NCBI RefSeq assembly: GCF_030269305.1
Contig: NZ_BSTC01000003.1
Coordinates: forward strand, 248,001-312,000
Direction of reading: 5' to 3'
DNA length: 64,000 nucleotides
From: Kineosporia sp. NBRC 101731
Lineage (GTDB): Bacteria > Actinomycetota > Actinomycetes > Actinomycetales > Kineosporiaceae
The notes below the pieces were generated by a model. The model searched no databases. It worked only from the letters and a program-made list of their open reading frames with translations, and was not told where the DNA came from. Shown one piece after another: positions 35,384 through 47,600 of the stretch. The translations under genes were made by a program, and so were the position numbers. Each line of letters opens with the position of its first letter. Position 1 is the first letter of the stretch.

Positions 35384-35693
35384 CATTTTCGCGGCGGATC
35401 CGAAGGCCGTCATCAAGGGTGGGCAGATGCTGGCGGACACCCAGAACCGGGTGTCCGAGATGCGCATCATGCTGAACACCCGGCATTCCTCGGTCGAGAT
35501 CGGCGATGACTCCATCTCGCAGTCCCTGAAGAAGGTGTACGAGCCGGCGGCGGAACAGCTGTTCCAGATGCTGGCCGCGCTCGGGTCCCTGCTGACGGGC
35601 CACGGCGAGGGAACTGTAGACATGGGAGGCATCTTCGATCAGGCCAACACCACGGCGACCAGCGTCGCCTCCAACGGCGGAAAGACGCACTGA
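35373..35693 (+). CDS. Small EspC/WXG100-like protein preceding the giant gene
   Basis: A 106-residue helical protein from the GTG at 35373, overlapping the YbaB-like gene. It starts with DIFAADPKAVIKGGQMLADT and has a second helix LKKVYEPAAEQLFQMLAALG, similar in layout to EspC-type or WXG100-like proteins. There is no Trp in the turn. It ends 3 bases before the GTG of the giant gene, so the two are probably made together. It is the best candidate for the dimer partner or export chaperone of the giant protein's N-terminal domain. Confidence 0.65.
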   Translation: MADDIFAADPKAVIKGGQMLADTQNRVSEMRIMLNTRHSSVEIGDDSISQSLKKVYEPAAEQLFQMLAALGSLLTGHGEGTVDMGGIFDQANTTATSVASNGGKTH

Positions 35694-35696
35694 GCC

Positions 35697-38600
35697 GTGG
35701 GCCTGGAAGTTCCGGACGACGTCCGCTGGCTGTTCGCTGTCCTCACCGGTGAGCAATGGCCCGCGGCGGACGAGGATGCCCTGCGCGAGCTGGGTGTCAC
35801 CTGGCGTACCGCGTCGGCGCAGATGCGGGACCTGCTGGGTCCCGAGCTGCTCGAGATCATCCGGTACATCCGGTCGAACTTCCAGGGCAAGGCCTCGATC
35901 CGTTTCGCTGACGCGGTCGATCCGTATGTGAACGGCCCGGCCTACCTGAACACCGCGATCAGCGAGATCGACAAGTTGGGTGAGTTTCTCGACGAGGTCG
36001 CGCTTCAGGTCGAGTACATCAAGCTGATCTCGATCCTGACGCTGGTGCAGCTGCTGGCCGAGATCATCTGGGCGATCTCGGTCTCGTTCCTCACCGCGGG
36101 CGCCAGTATGACCTGGCTGGCCGGCCGCATCGCCATCGTTCGGATGCTGATGCGCACGTGGTGGGGCCGGCTGATCATGAACATCGCCCAGGCCCAGATC
36201 GTCGGGATCGGACTGCAGGTGGCGATGGACGCCATGGTCCAGAGCATTCAGATGATCAAGGGGACCCGGAAGAGCTGGGACTGGAGTCTCACCCGGCAGG
36301 CCATCGAGGTCGGTGCGCTCGGCGGCGCGTTGGCGCTGCCGTTCGGGGCTCTGGGGCACCTGGCTTCGCGTGCGGTCACGAACCGGCTGAACTCGCTGGT
36401 GCAGAACAATGTTCGGAGGGAGAGCTACCAGCAGATCGCGGGTGACATCTCCCAGGCGATGACGAACGTGCTGCGCGACGGCTCGATCGTCGGCCAGATC
36501 GGCACAGTCCCGACCCGGACGATCGCCGAGAACATCGCCGGCCGGCTCAACAACACCCTGACCGGCGCTGCGAAGGCGGCTCTGGCTGTCGGCGCGCCCA
36601 CCGTCCTCATCGACGCGATTCAGGAGGGCCTGCACGAAGCCATCACCGAGGGCCTCTACTCCCTCATGAAGGGGCAAGGTTTCGTCTTCAACCCGTACTC
36701 CTTCAGTTCCGGAGTGGCCTCGAGCTTCGCCTCCAGCGCCGGTGATGCCATCTCGCAGCGGCTGGGCGGGAATCAGCAGGCACCGAACCCGGTCGACTCC
36801 GGCAGCGACACGGACAGCGATGCGGGCAGCGATACCGACAGCCTTCTGAGCAGCGTGAGCGCGAGTACGGCAGCCAGTTCAGTTGCCGGAAGTCTCTCCG
36901 GGACAAAACTTCTGGATGGACCCGCGCAGTCGGACGACGATACCCGGAGCATGGCGGAGAGCACGGTCAGCAGTTCTGCCAGTTCTACCGGCGGGTCGAC
37001 GGAGGTCATGGTCGCGGGAACGACGTCGACAAACCCGTTCGGGTCGGGCGTTCCCACCACGACGACTGTTCCGGCATCCAGCACCGTGGCCGGGTCCGGA
37101 ACGCCGACGGCAGAGAACCCGGCCGGCTCCCAGGCCATTGGCAACCCATCGGTGTCCGCCGCGCCGGTCGTGAATGTGCCGACGACCGCAACGGTCACGG
37201 AAAGGTCGGGCGGGGATGAACCCCGCACGGCCCCGATGGCCGGGAACATGCTGGGCACGAACACGTCTGTCCCGAACACGGCGGGTGCCAGCAGCCCGGG
37301 CGCGAGCGGGCCGGGGACGAACAGGTCCGTCACGGCCACCCCTACCGGCGGATCGACCGCGGAGGCACCGGTCTCGAACGGGCCGGCCACAGAACGCCCG
37401 ACGTCGAATTCGCCGGTTGCCGCGGCGTCGAACACGGCCGCTCCGAACACGTCCAGTGCGAACACCTCGACCGCGAACACATCGCCGTCCCGCGTCGTCA
37501 CCGGCGCGACCGGTGTCCCCACGACAAGCACGACGTCCGCCCCCTTGCCGGACACCACGACCCCCCTTGCCGGATCGGTCCGACCGACACCGACAGCACC
37601 GGTTCCCGGTAGTGGCCCCGGTGTCAGCAGTCCCGTCCCGAACAACTCGATCCCCTCCATGACGGCCCCGAATACCTCTGCGACGGCCACGACCGGTCCG
37701 GTCGCCCCTATGGATGCCGGCGCGCGGACGACGTCCGCCGATCTGACGGCGAAACAGCCGAAGAGCGGCCCGGCAACGGCCTCCAGCCCCCTCCTGCCGG
37801 GAGCTCCGGGCAACCGGTCCACACCGGGGGCGGCGAGCGAACCGGTCACCGGAACCGGCCTGTCGGCGGCCACCACGTCGTCCTCTGGTGGACCGAAAAC
37901 AACTACCACATCGAACACCTCGATCCCGGCGGCGGACGGACCGGTGGCTCGAACGCCCACCCGCGGCACCTCTGCCGCCACGACCGCGTCCGGTACCCCG
38001 TCGTCCCCGGTGAACAGCTCGTCCGACACCGGTGCCCCTTCATCCCGGGTCACCGGCCCGGGCTCCCCGGTCCCCGGGGCGGCCTCACCTGCCGCCATGG
38101 CGGCAGCGATGCGGAATCTTCCGCCGAAGATCACCCAGGCGGCGGTTTTCGTGTCGCCGGAACAGCTGGACACACTGTCGTACCTGGCGATCATGCCCGG
38201 GGTGGTGATCGTGGTCGTGGCCGAGCCGGGTGCGACCGTGCCGGGCGGCGTCATGGATCACCTGGCCCGGAAGTTCGACACCGATGTGGTGGCCCTGGTC
38301 GCCCGGCCGGCGACCGGTCGACGGCGTCCGGCCCCGGCCTGGACGGTGTTCTCGCCGCAGGGACCCTCCCGGCTGGTGCAGGCCGATCCGGCCCAGACCA
38401 TCTCCGCGACCTTCTTCGAGTCTCCCGTGCCGGTGTCCACCGAACCGGTGAACAGCTGGGGGGCAACGGCTTCGGCAGGAGGGTCGGACGTCGTTCCGGT
38501 ACCCGATGCACCGGTCCCGGCGTCCCCGAAGCGGCTTGCGCCGCACGGGCCCCGGTTCTCGGTGAAGGCGGGCTTCGACGCGCGTCGTATCCGCACCGGT

Positions 38601-41600
38601 GGCCAGGACGTGCTCGACCTGACGATCCGAATCGCGTTCGTCGACACCCAGAACGTTCCTCTCGGCCGGAACGCGGTGAGCCGGATCATGCACCGGGCCC
38701 GGGTCGGGGTGAACAGCTACCTGAACGAGGGCGGTCACGAGGTGCCGAACCTGGGTCGCCTGAACGTGAATCTCGAGCCGGCGGGAAACACTCCGGACAC
38801 CGCCGAGCACCTGAGGGTCACGGTGGTCGGCCGCGATCAGATCATGGATCAGGCCCACTGGCACGCGGGCGCCGATCCTCTCTACTACGCGCACGAGATC
38901 GGCCACCAGATCGGCCTGCGCGACGAGTACCAGGACGACGGAGCGGACGGCCGGGCCTCGGTCGAGGGCAGCCTGATGGGCAACTTCCTGGTGGGAACAG
39001 CGGACGAGGTCAAGCAGCGCGGGCTGGGGCAACGGCACGTTGTCCTGCTGGGGGCGGTGGTCCGGAGCGGTGGTGTCCCGCCGGTTCTCGACCTGGACCA
39101 GACTCCGGACCCGATCCTGAGCCCGGCTCGCCTCCGGGAGGCGACCACGACCGTCTCGCACACCTGGGTCGACCCGGTCTCGGACGCCGGCTCCGACGGA
39201 TCGGCTCCGCGTGCTCCCCGCAACCGTGTCCCGGAAACGGTTCCCGAGAACATCCCCCTGGCCGAACGAGCCCCGGACTCCGGACCGGTCTTCCGGCCGG
39301 CCGATCTGGGCGAGCCGGTCCCGGTGACCGGGACGATCGACCAGGCCCGGCGGCAGACGCTCGATGCTCTCGGGGAAGGTTCCTGGGAAACGGTTCTCGG
39401 TGGGATCGAACGGCGGATCAGGGACGCGGCCGGCCCCGAGGGGAACCGGGTCACCGGTGCGGTGCTCGCGGCGGCCGGGCAGCCGTCGGGTATCGCCGAC
39501 CTTAGCGACAGCCAGAAGGCGGCGCTGAAAACCTTCTCGGCGAAGGTTCTGGACGCCTACCGCGACGGGGCCGAGCTCACGGCGCGAAACTTCCTGGACC
39601 GGTGGGACTCCGTGGCCCGCTCGCCGGGCCAGCAGATCACCACCACGCGGCGTCCGGTGCTGCCGGGCCTCGCCCTGGAGGGCAGCCTGGGCGGCGGGAA
39701 GATCTTGCAGGCCTCGGACTTCACCCGACCACAACAGGTGGCGCAGGAGATCTTCGACCGGCACGGGTTCCGGGTCACCCCGCAACAGCAGGCCGAACTG
39801 GAGAGGCTGCTGCAGGACGGCATCGCGGTGAGCGATGCGACCCTGATGATGCAGGGCGGCCTCCCGCTGCCCGGCGGGGTGCGGATCGGGGGACGCTCCC
39901 ACCGGGCCCGCCTGACGCTGGATCTGGTCGGCGGGGTGCCGCTGGAGAAGGCCCCGGGCACGGAGACCGTCGAGGACACCCAGGTCGCCTACGACGTGAA
40001 GTACCAGACGTCGCAGGCGGATCAGAGCTCCGGTCTGACCGAACAGCGGCAGGGCCATTTCGCCGTCACCGACGCGATCGCGCTGGGCACGGGCCAGGCC
40101 CTGCGCACCGTCGGCATCCCGTTGAACATCAAGATGAACGAGCAGGAGACACTCGAAGCGGTCAGTGGATCCGGCACTGAGTTCTCGCGCAACGTCAAGA
40201 ATCTGATCGGGAACACCGAGTTCCTGGCCGCTGCGCGGCTGAGGCTCGTCCTGCAGGACACCGACGGGGTCGTCGCGCCTCCCCCCGCCACGGTGGGTGT
40301 GGGCCGGGTCTGGGCCCGGTTCAACAACGAGGTCGTGAACCTGCCCTCGGCGCCCGATGCTCTGGTGCCCACGCCGTTCACGGTGCATCCGGTGATCGCG
40401 GTGCCGGACGGTGTCCAGCCGGTGCCGGTGGTGCGTTCGCCCCTGACCGAGGTGTTTCACGCCGTGGAGTCGCTGCGTGCCGACGACCTGGCCGCCGCGG
40501 TGCGCGGGCGACTGGGAGACGTCGACGAGGCGACGGGGCAGCAGGTCGACAGCTTCTTCAACAACGAGACCCTGCAGCTCAATCAGGGGTTCATCGTCGG
40601 CGGCAAGCTGATTTCACACGTGCTGCCGGCTTTCGGCGGGGTCTCGATGGAGCTCAGCGCCGGTGTCCGGCGGGCGCAGCGGGTGCTGTCGGTACCGAAG
40701 ACCACGCTGCGGCAGGACGCCGGTTCGTCGGTGAAGCAGGAAGCCAAGCGAGGAGTCTCGTCCTCCGCTGATCTCAGTCTGGGAATCCAGGGCACACTCC
40801 AGACGGGGCTGGACGGTTCCGGTCAGACCGGTCTGGGCACCTACTCCTCAGCGACCCTTTCCCTGACCCCGTTCAGCCTCAGCCGCACGAAGCCGACGAC
40901 CGTCTCGTCGGGCCTGAGCCCGGCCTACAAGTCGGTGATGGAGTATACCGGCCCGGCTGTTCTCATGCGCCTGGAGATGGATGCGGTGGTGATGCTCGAC
41001 GCCGCCCGGACGATCCCGGGCGGGAACCGGGTCGACGGCGAGATGGTTCAGTACGTATGGGTTGCCGAGGCCGACGTCGCCGAGTTCGAACGTCTGGTGG
41101 CGGGGCCTCGCGAGATGGGTCCCGTCGTGCCGGTGGCGCCACGGCCCGATCGGCAGAGCGTGCGCGCGGTCAACGCTGCGGCTGAGATCACCGACAGCAA
41201 GGGCCAGACTCGTTATCTGCCGTCCGGTCTGGTGGCCGGGCAGTCTATCGGCCACGGCGGTATCGACCTGGTGCCAGGGGCTGAGCAGATCGTGCCGGAG
41301 GTCGAGCGGCAGATCCGGCAGAAGCTGGGCAGCGAGCTGGACCAGGCCACGGTGGAACAGCGGACCTCGTTCTGGAGTCAGGTCAACCATGTCTACTCGG
41401 TACCGGGCGTGCTCACCCGTTTCCAGCGAGCTCTGCCGACCCGTCTTCCGCTGACACTCGATCTGGGGGGCAAGAGCGTCCGCATCGTCGTTGAACCGTT
41501 TCTGAGTCAGTTCGTCAGCGCGACCCTGCAGTCGCGCGAGAACAACGGCACGGTGGACGTGTCCTGGAAGAACAATTCCAAGCTGGAGGTCAAGCAGACT

Positions 41601-44600
41601 TCTGGATCGGTCACCCGGGGGACTGTCGACGTGATGGGCCTGAACGGGCTCGGCAAGGGTGCAGCGCGAGGTGCGACCTGGGTGATCAGCGCCGGCGGGG
41701 CACACAGCCGCATGGTGGTGTCGACCGGCGGGCAGGCGATCAAATCGAACCGCCGCTTCAAGTCCAGCAAGGCCCCGGTGGTGTTCGTGACGATGGGCAC
41801 GGACTACCGGATCGGTGTGAGCGTGAATGACCGGCAGGCGGTGGACGCCGAGGGGATCCGGATGCCGGACGACGCCACCTGGGTGCGTGACGCCCGGGTG
41901 CGACTGGCGATCGCCGAGGACTTCCTGCCGCGGACACGGGTGGCCGGCCTTCCCGAGCTGGGCCTGGTCAACGCCGCCCCTACTCGTGACGAGATCAACG
42001 ATTTCCGGCGTCATGCCATTGATTTCGGTGGTCTAGCCGGGCAGGTCATCCCGGTCGGCCTGCTCGGGCTCAGCGCGATCGAGCGGGTGATCCTCGACGT
42101 GCTGGGAACCACCGGATCGGTGGGCGAGCGGCTGCGCGTCGCGGAGTCGGGCGCATCGCCGGAGTCGTTGCTGAGCAACCTGGAACTGGTGCTGGGCCGC
42201 ACCGGTATGGCGCTGTCGGAGTTGTTCGAACCGGGGATCCTCCTGGATGCCTTCGCCGCGGGGAGGGTACGGATGATGCTGCGGCCGTCCGGGGACGGCC
42301 GGGCGCTGCTGGAGACCGGCGCCGGGGCCGCGGACGACGTCAACGAGTCCGCGGTCCGGCTCGACCACCAGAGCAAGGTCGCGAAGGGTGGCGAGGCGGC
42401 TGTATCGGTGGGCGCGATCTTCCGCGCCTCGCCGTCCCAGGGCCCGGTGTCCAGCGTGACGGTGGCACCGAACGTCCAACGTCGCTGGGGTGGGCGCACC
42501 GACCGCGCGGAGAACAACAACATCAGCGGGGCCGTCCGGCGCACCGGCCGGACCAACGAGACGTTCGGGCTGTTCGAGGCCGACGTCCTGGTAGAGATCC
42601 AGGGCTGGCAATGGAACAAGTTCGGCGGCGGGCACCTGGGTCTGGGCGACTCCACCCGTCATCTGATCATCCGCCGCGGTGCCCAGTTCCTGCTCGGGGC
42701 GACCAGTACGGCGGCGCTGAACCTGCCCGCCCTGAGCAGTGTTCCGGCGGCTCCCACGAGTCCGGTCGCCGTCGTGCCCCCGACCGTCCCGCCCGTCCCG
42801 CCGGCCGCCGCGCCCTCCCGGCGCCCCGCGTCCTTCGTCGATGACGGTCACGTGCTGGGGTTGTCCGAGGTGGTCCGGTTCGACCATCCGGAAAGGGTTC
42901 TGGAGCTCGCCCGGGACATGCTGGAGAGCAACGGCATCCTCGGCTACGGCGACCCGGCGTGGCGTGAGGTCCCGACCGGCACCGCAGTCGCCCTGGAGCA
43001 CGGCATCGGCCCGCGAGCGCTGCGCGCCCGGTTCGCCACGACCGGTGGGGCGGGCGTCGTGCTGTCGACGGTCCGGAACATCCCCGGGCTACCGCTACGC
43101 CAGGTGGTCCAGGTGAAGGTCACCCACACCCGGGGCCCGGCCATCGCGGGCGGTGACATCGTCCCCGTTGCTCTGGACAACTTCATGCAGCACGGCACCC
43201 GGAACGACCAGTCGCAGGGCGAGGGACGGTCGAGGTCCGGGGTCATCGGTGCGACCCAGACCGACACCCTTGCCGTGCGTCACCGCACGGGCGTGGGCGG
43301 CAGCGGCGGTGAGACCGCCGAGACGACGTCGTCCGGGACGGTCACCCGGTCGGGCAAGGTGACCGAACGGCTCAAGCCCAAGGCCAAGAACTCGCTGCAG
43401 ACCGAGCACGACGTGGTCTGGCGCGTGGAGGTCCAGGTGTCGTACGAGGCGGGGCAGGCGCTGGAGTCGCTCGGTGGCGACTGGGCCCGTCTGGCGAAGG
43501 ATTCCTGGATCTACTACGGCACCGCTCACGACCGGGTGATCCTGCGCGGTCCAGCCCATTTCGCGACCACGGCCCCGACCACCGTGGCCCGTAACCCACA
43601 TCTGACGAGCGACTGGTCGAACGTGCTCGTCCTGGGCGATGAGATCCCGGTGCAGACCTGGCTGGCCGGCGGCCGGTTCCTGCCGCCGTTCCTCCGGGGC
43701 GACGCGCTCGGCGGAAGCCTCCAGGGCACCACCGCCGACCAGCGGCAGTACCTGCTGAGCAGCGAGGAACTCGCATCGGCCGCGGCGCCGGTGATGTACG
43801 GGGTGAACGGCCTCACCCTGGGTGGCCGGACGGTCCGTGGCTGGTTCACGGACACGCTGAACCAGCAGAACATCCGCCTGGAGCTCGCCGACCTGGTCCC
43901 GCTCAGCCCCGAGGGCCCCGTCCCGGGCAGTATCGACCCGGTCTCGATGGACCTCGAGCACACCGACGACTCCGGGGTCGAGCGGGAGAGCGGTACGGCG
44001 GCGGAGCTCTCCAGCGGTCAGGGCCTGCTGGTGCCGTACATCAACACGGCGCTGGCGGCCCACGCCGACGAGGACCTGATCCGGCTCGGCGATGCCCACT
44101 CCTTCTCGTTGCAGCAGGCCCTGGGCAATGCCAACGTCACGGCCGCCGGCCGCACGGCCAACGCCGGTCGCACGGTCGAGAAGACGACCGAGCGCCTGAT
44201 CCAGGGATTCCTGTTCCGGGGCACGAGCGTGCACACGGTCACGGACATCACCTCGTCGCAGGGCATCACCGGCAGTGGGGAACCCGTATCCGGCACCCCC
44301 CGGCAGCTAGGGATCCGTAACGGTGCCTACGTGATGTTCACCGTCGAGCAGGCCCTGACCCGGGGGCTGGTGGCCGAGTCCCGCGAGACCGGCCCGGACG
44401 GGACCGAGGTCACGGTGTACCGGCCAGGCCCGAACGCGCTCGCCGAGGCGCCGTCGGAGTTCCCCGGTGTGCTGAGCGTCGCCACCCGCTCGGGCATCTC
44501 ACTCAGCTCCTCGGCCGCCGCGGTCCGGATCGGCGACGCGCTGCCGCCGGTGCCGGGCTGGATGAGTGTCACCGGTGAGTACGACGTGGTGACCGACCAG

Positions 44601-47600
44601 GTCGTGATCGGGGAGGGGACCACCCGTCGACGGCTCGGCGCGCAGGAGTTCGTCCGGTACCTGAGCGAGCAGCCGGGCTGGGCCGGGCGTTCGCTCCTGC
44701 TGATGATGAACGGCATCGGCGATGCGGGGGACCTGACGTCGTTCGCCGAGCAGGTCCGTGACCTCAGCGGTGTCGAGGTCCTGGCGCCGACCGCCGACCT
44801 GCTTCTGCTCGCGCCCCTGCCCGCCGGTACGGACGAGACCGGCCGGCTGCGGGTGTCGTCACCGCCGGTCGGGGCGCTCCGAGGATGGGGAGAGGAAGGC
44901 CCCACGTTCCGCTGGTTCACGTCGCGGGTGGGGGAGACCCCGCGGGACGTCGGCGCGGACTTCTCGGACGCTCTGCGGGAGATCGATGCGCCGGCGGCGC
45001 CGGGCCAGCTCGTGCAGTGGTCGCCAGCACCCGAACCGGCACCCGAAACCGTTGCGGTACTCGAGGACGACAACGTCTTCGTCATCGGTTCGGACCACGA
45101 TTCCGACGACGCGCGCAGCGAGGTCACGCCCGGGAGGTCCACCCCCACGGGGCGTCGGGACCGCTCCCCGCGGTTCGAGGTGCGGGGCGGGTTCGACGCC
45201 CGGCGTTTCCGTCACGGCGACCAGGACGTGCTGGACCTGACGGTCCGGATCGCGTTCCGGCGGCCGGCGGCGCGGGTGCCCGGTGGCACCGAGCCGGTGA
45301 CACCCGACGAGGTCGCCCGGATGATGACGCTGACCCGCCGGGGCGTCGAGGAATACCTCAACGGTCCCGACAACCAGATCGCAGGTCTGGGTCGACTTCA
45401 CGTCACCCTGGAGTCAGTGGATGCCGACGCGGACGAACAGCCGCATCTGACGGTCACCCTGGTGGCCGACGACGAGATCATGGACCAGCACCACTGGCAC
45501 GACGCGGCTGAACCGGCGCTCTACGGTCACGAGATCGCCCACCAGATAGGGCTTCGCGACGAGCATCAGGCCGAGGGGGCCGAGCACCGTCCCGCATCGA
45601 CCGACAGTCTGCTGGGCGCTCTGCCGGTTGATCCGGTGTCCGGCCGCATCATCACCAGCGGTCTGCGGGATCGGCATCGGCAACTGCTGGGCCGGATCAT
45701 CGGCGACGCCGCCGGTGAGGTCTCCGAAGAGACAGATCAGACGGCCGATCTCACGTTCGGCGAAGCCCGGGCCCGGGCGAGTGCCCACCCGGTCTCGCAC
45801 TACTGGGTGGACCCCGTGTCCGACCCCGGCACCGCCGGCATCTCCCCCCGGGCCCCGCGGGTACCGCGCGCTCCGGCCCGCGTTCTCACCGAGCAGGCCG
45901 GGCATTTCGGGGAGGACCGGGACAACCGGCAGGGCATCGTCCACGTCACCCCGATGCCCGACAGCGTGGTAGAGCGCCTGAAAGCACAGATCATCGCCCA
46001 GGTCGAAGGTGATCGCGGGGCCGATCGGCGGTTCCGTGACCAGCTCGAACAGCGCCTGACCGGGCGCTGGCTGAGTGCGGAGTGGGCCCGGGCCACGAGC
46101 CGCGACGGCTTGCCCGTGGACGTCACGTACGGGGAAGAGCAATTCCCGGTGACGCTGCGCGTGCGGCTCACCGACGCACGGGAGACCGAGCCCGGTATCC
46201 CCGAGGTCTTCAACGGGCCGCCGGTCGCGGTGCAGCGCTGGGCCTTCGGGACCAACGACCACGGGAACACCAACTCCACGTCCGACATCCGCAGCGCCCG
46301 GGTGCAGTACGCCCACACCCTGGTGACGCCCTGGGACTCCCTGGTGCAGATCGGGGTGACGCCACGGTTCGACATCACCCACCACCAGACCACCACACAG
46401 GTCTCGACCGGGGTACGCGTCGAGGCCTACACGATCATCCGGAACCGGGAACGCGCCTTCGCCCTGAGCCACGCGCTGGCGGTGCAGATCCGGGCGCTGA
46501 ACGGGCGCACCGAGGCGAACCGCGGCGCGTCCGTGCCCGACGATCTCTGGAACGACGTGCCGGTCCATCCGGACGAGCGGATCGTCACGCACCACCCGAA
46601 GTCCCAGGCCTTCCGGCCCGACGAGGGTGACGGCCGGCCGCCGGCCGCCGAGATCCCGACCCTCGCCGACCTGGCCGAGATGCCCATGCTCGGGGCGGAG
46701 TCGTTCCCGGCGCACGAGATGCTGTTCAACGACATCAAGGCCGCATTCGGGCCGCAACTGGGCAGCCTGAGGGACGACTCGTGGCGCGACCTGGAGCGTG
46801 TCTTCAGCGAGGGCGACCTGCGGGCCACCCTTCCCCTGATGCTGGCCGGCGACCGCCTCGTCACCCCGGCCCTCTTCAGTCCCTACGGAGCCGTGGTCGG
46901 GCACCTCGAGGTCACCGCCGAACTGGAAGGAGAACTGACGCCCAACGGACCGGCCATGGGCGACGGGATCATCGAGGCATACGTGGTGCGATCCCAGCGG
47001 GCCGGCACCAGCGCCACGGTCAGCTCGTCGTTCGGTGCGAACCTCACGGTGGAGGGTGGTTTCGCGAGGACGGGAACGAGGGACGTCGACGGGCGGGTGG
47101 CGATCAGTGGTGGCGTCCAGTACCAGTTCGCCCACACGCTGAACGCCGGAGGCAGCGCCCGGGTGGTGCGTTCCCTGCGATCCGCCGGGAAACTGCCGCG
47201 CGTATCGGGACATCTGCGGTTCCGCGTCCTGCTGGTGCGTCCCGAGGGACCCGCGATCGAGCCCGCGGCCAGCACCGCCCTCGGCGGTGGCCGTCAGCTG
47301 TACCCGGTCGACCTCGTGGTCGCCCCCCGCTCGAACATGCGCCAGGACGAGATCGAAGCACGCTACCTGCCGTCCGAGCTGCTGCACCTGCGAACCCTGC
47401 CGCTCTCGATCACACCCACCGCACTTGTTCTGGACCCGACGCGCGGAGATGCCTTCGCACCCCTCGAGAACCTGCTGCGGGAGCGCGGATTCCTGCCCAC
47501 CTCGCAGGTCGGCCCGGTACGTTCCACGCTCGAGACCGTCGTCGACTCCGCCCTGGTGCGCAGCATTCTCGGACCGGACAGCTCCCTGGCTCGCCTGACC

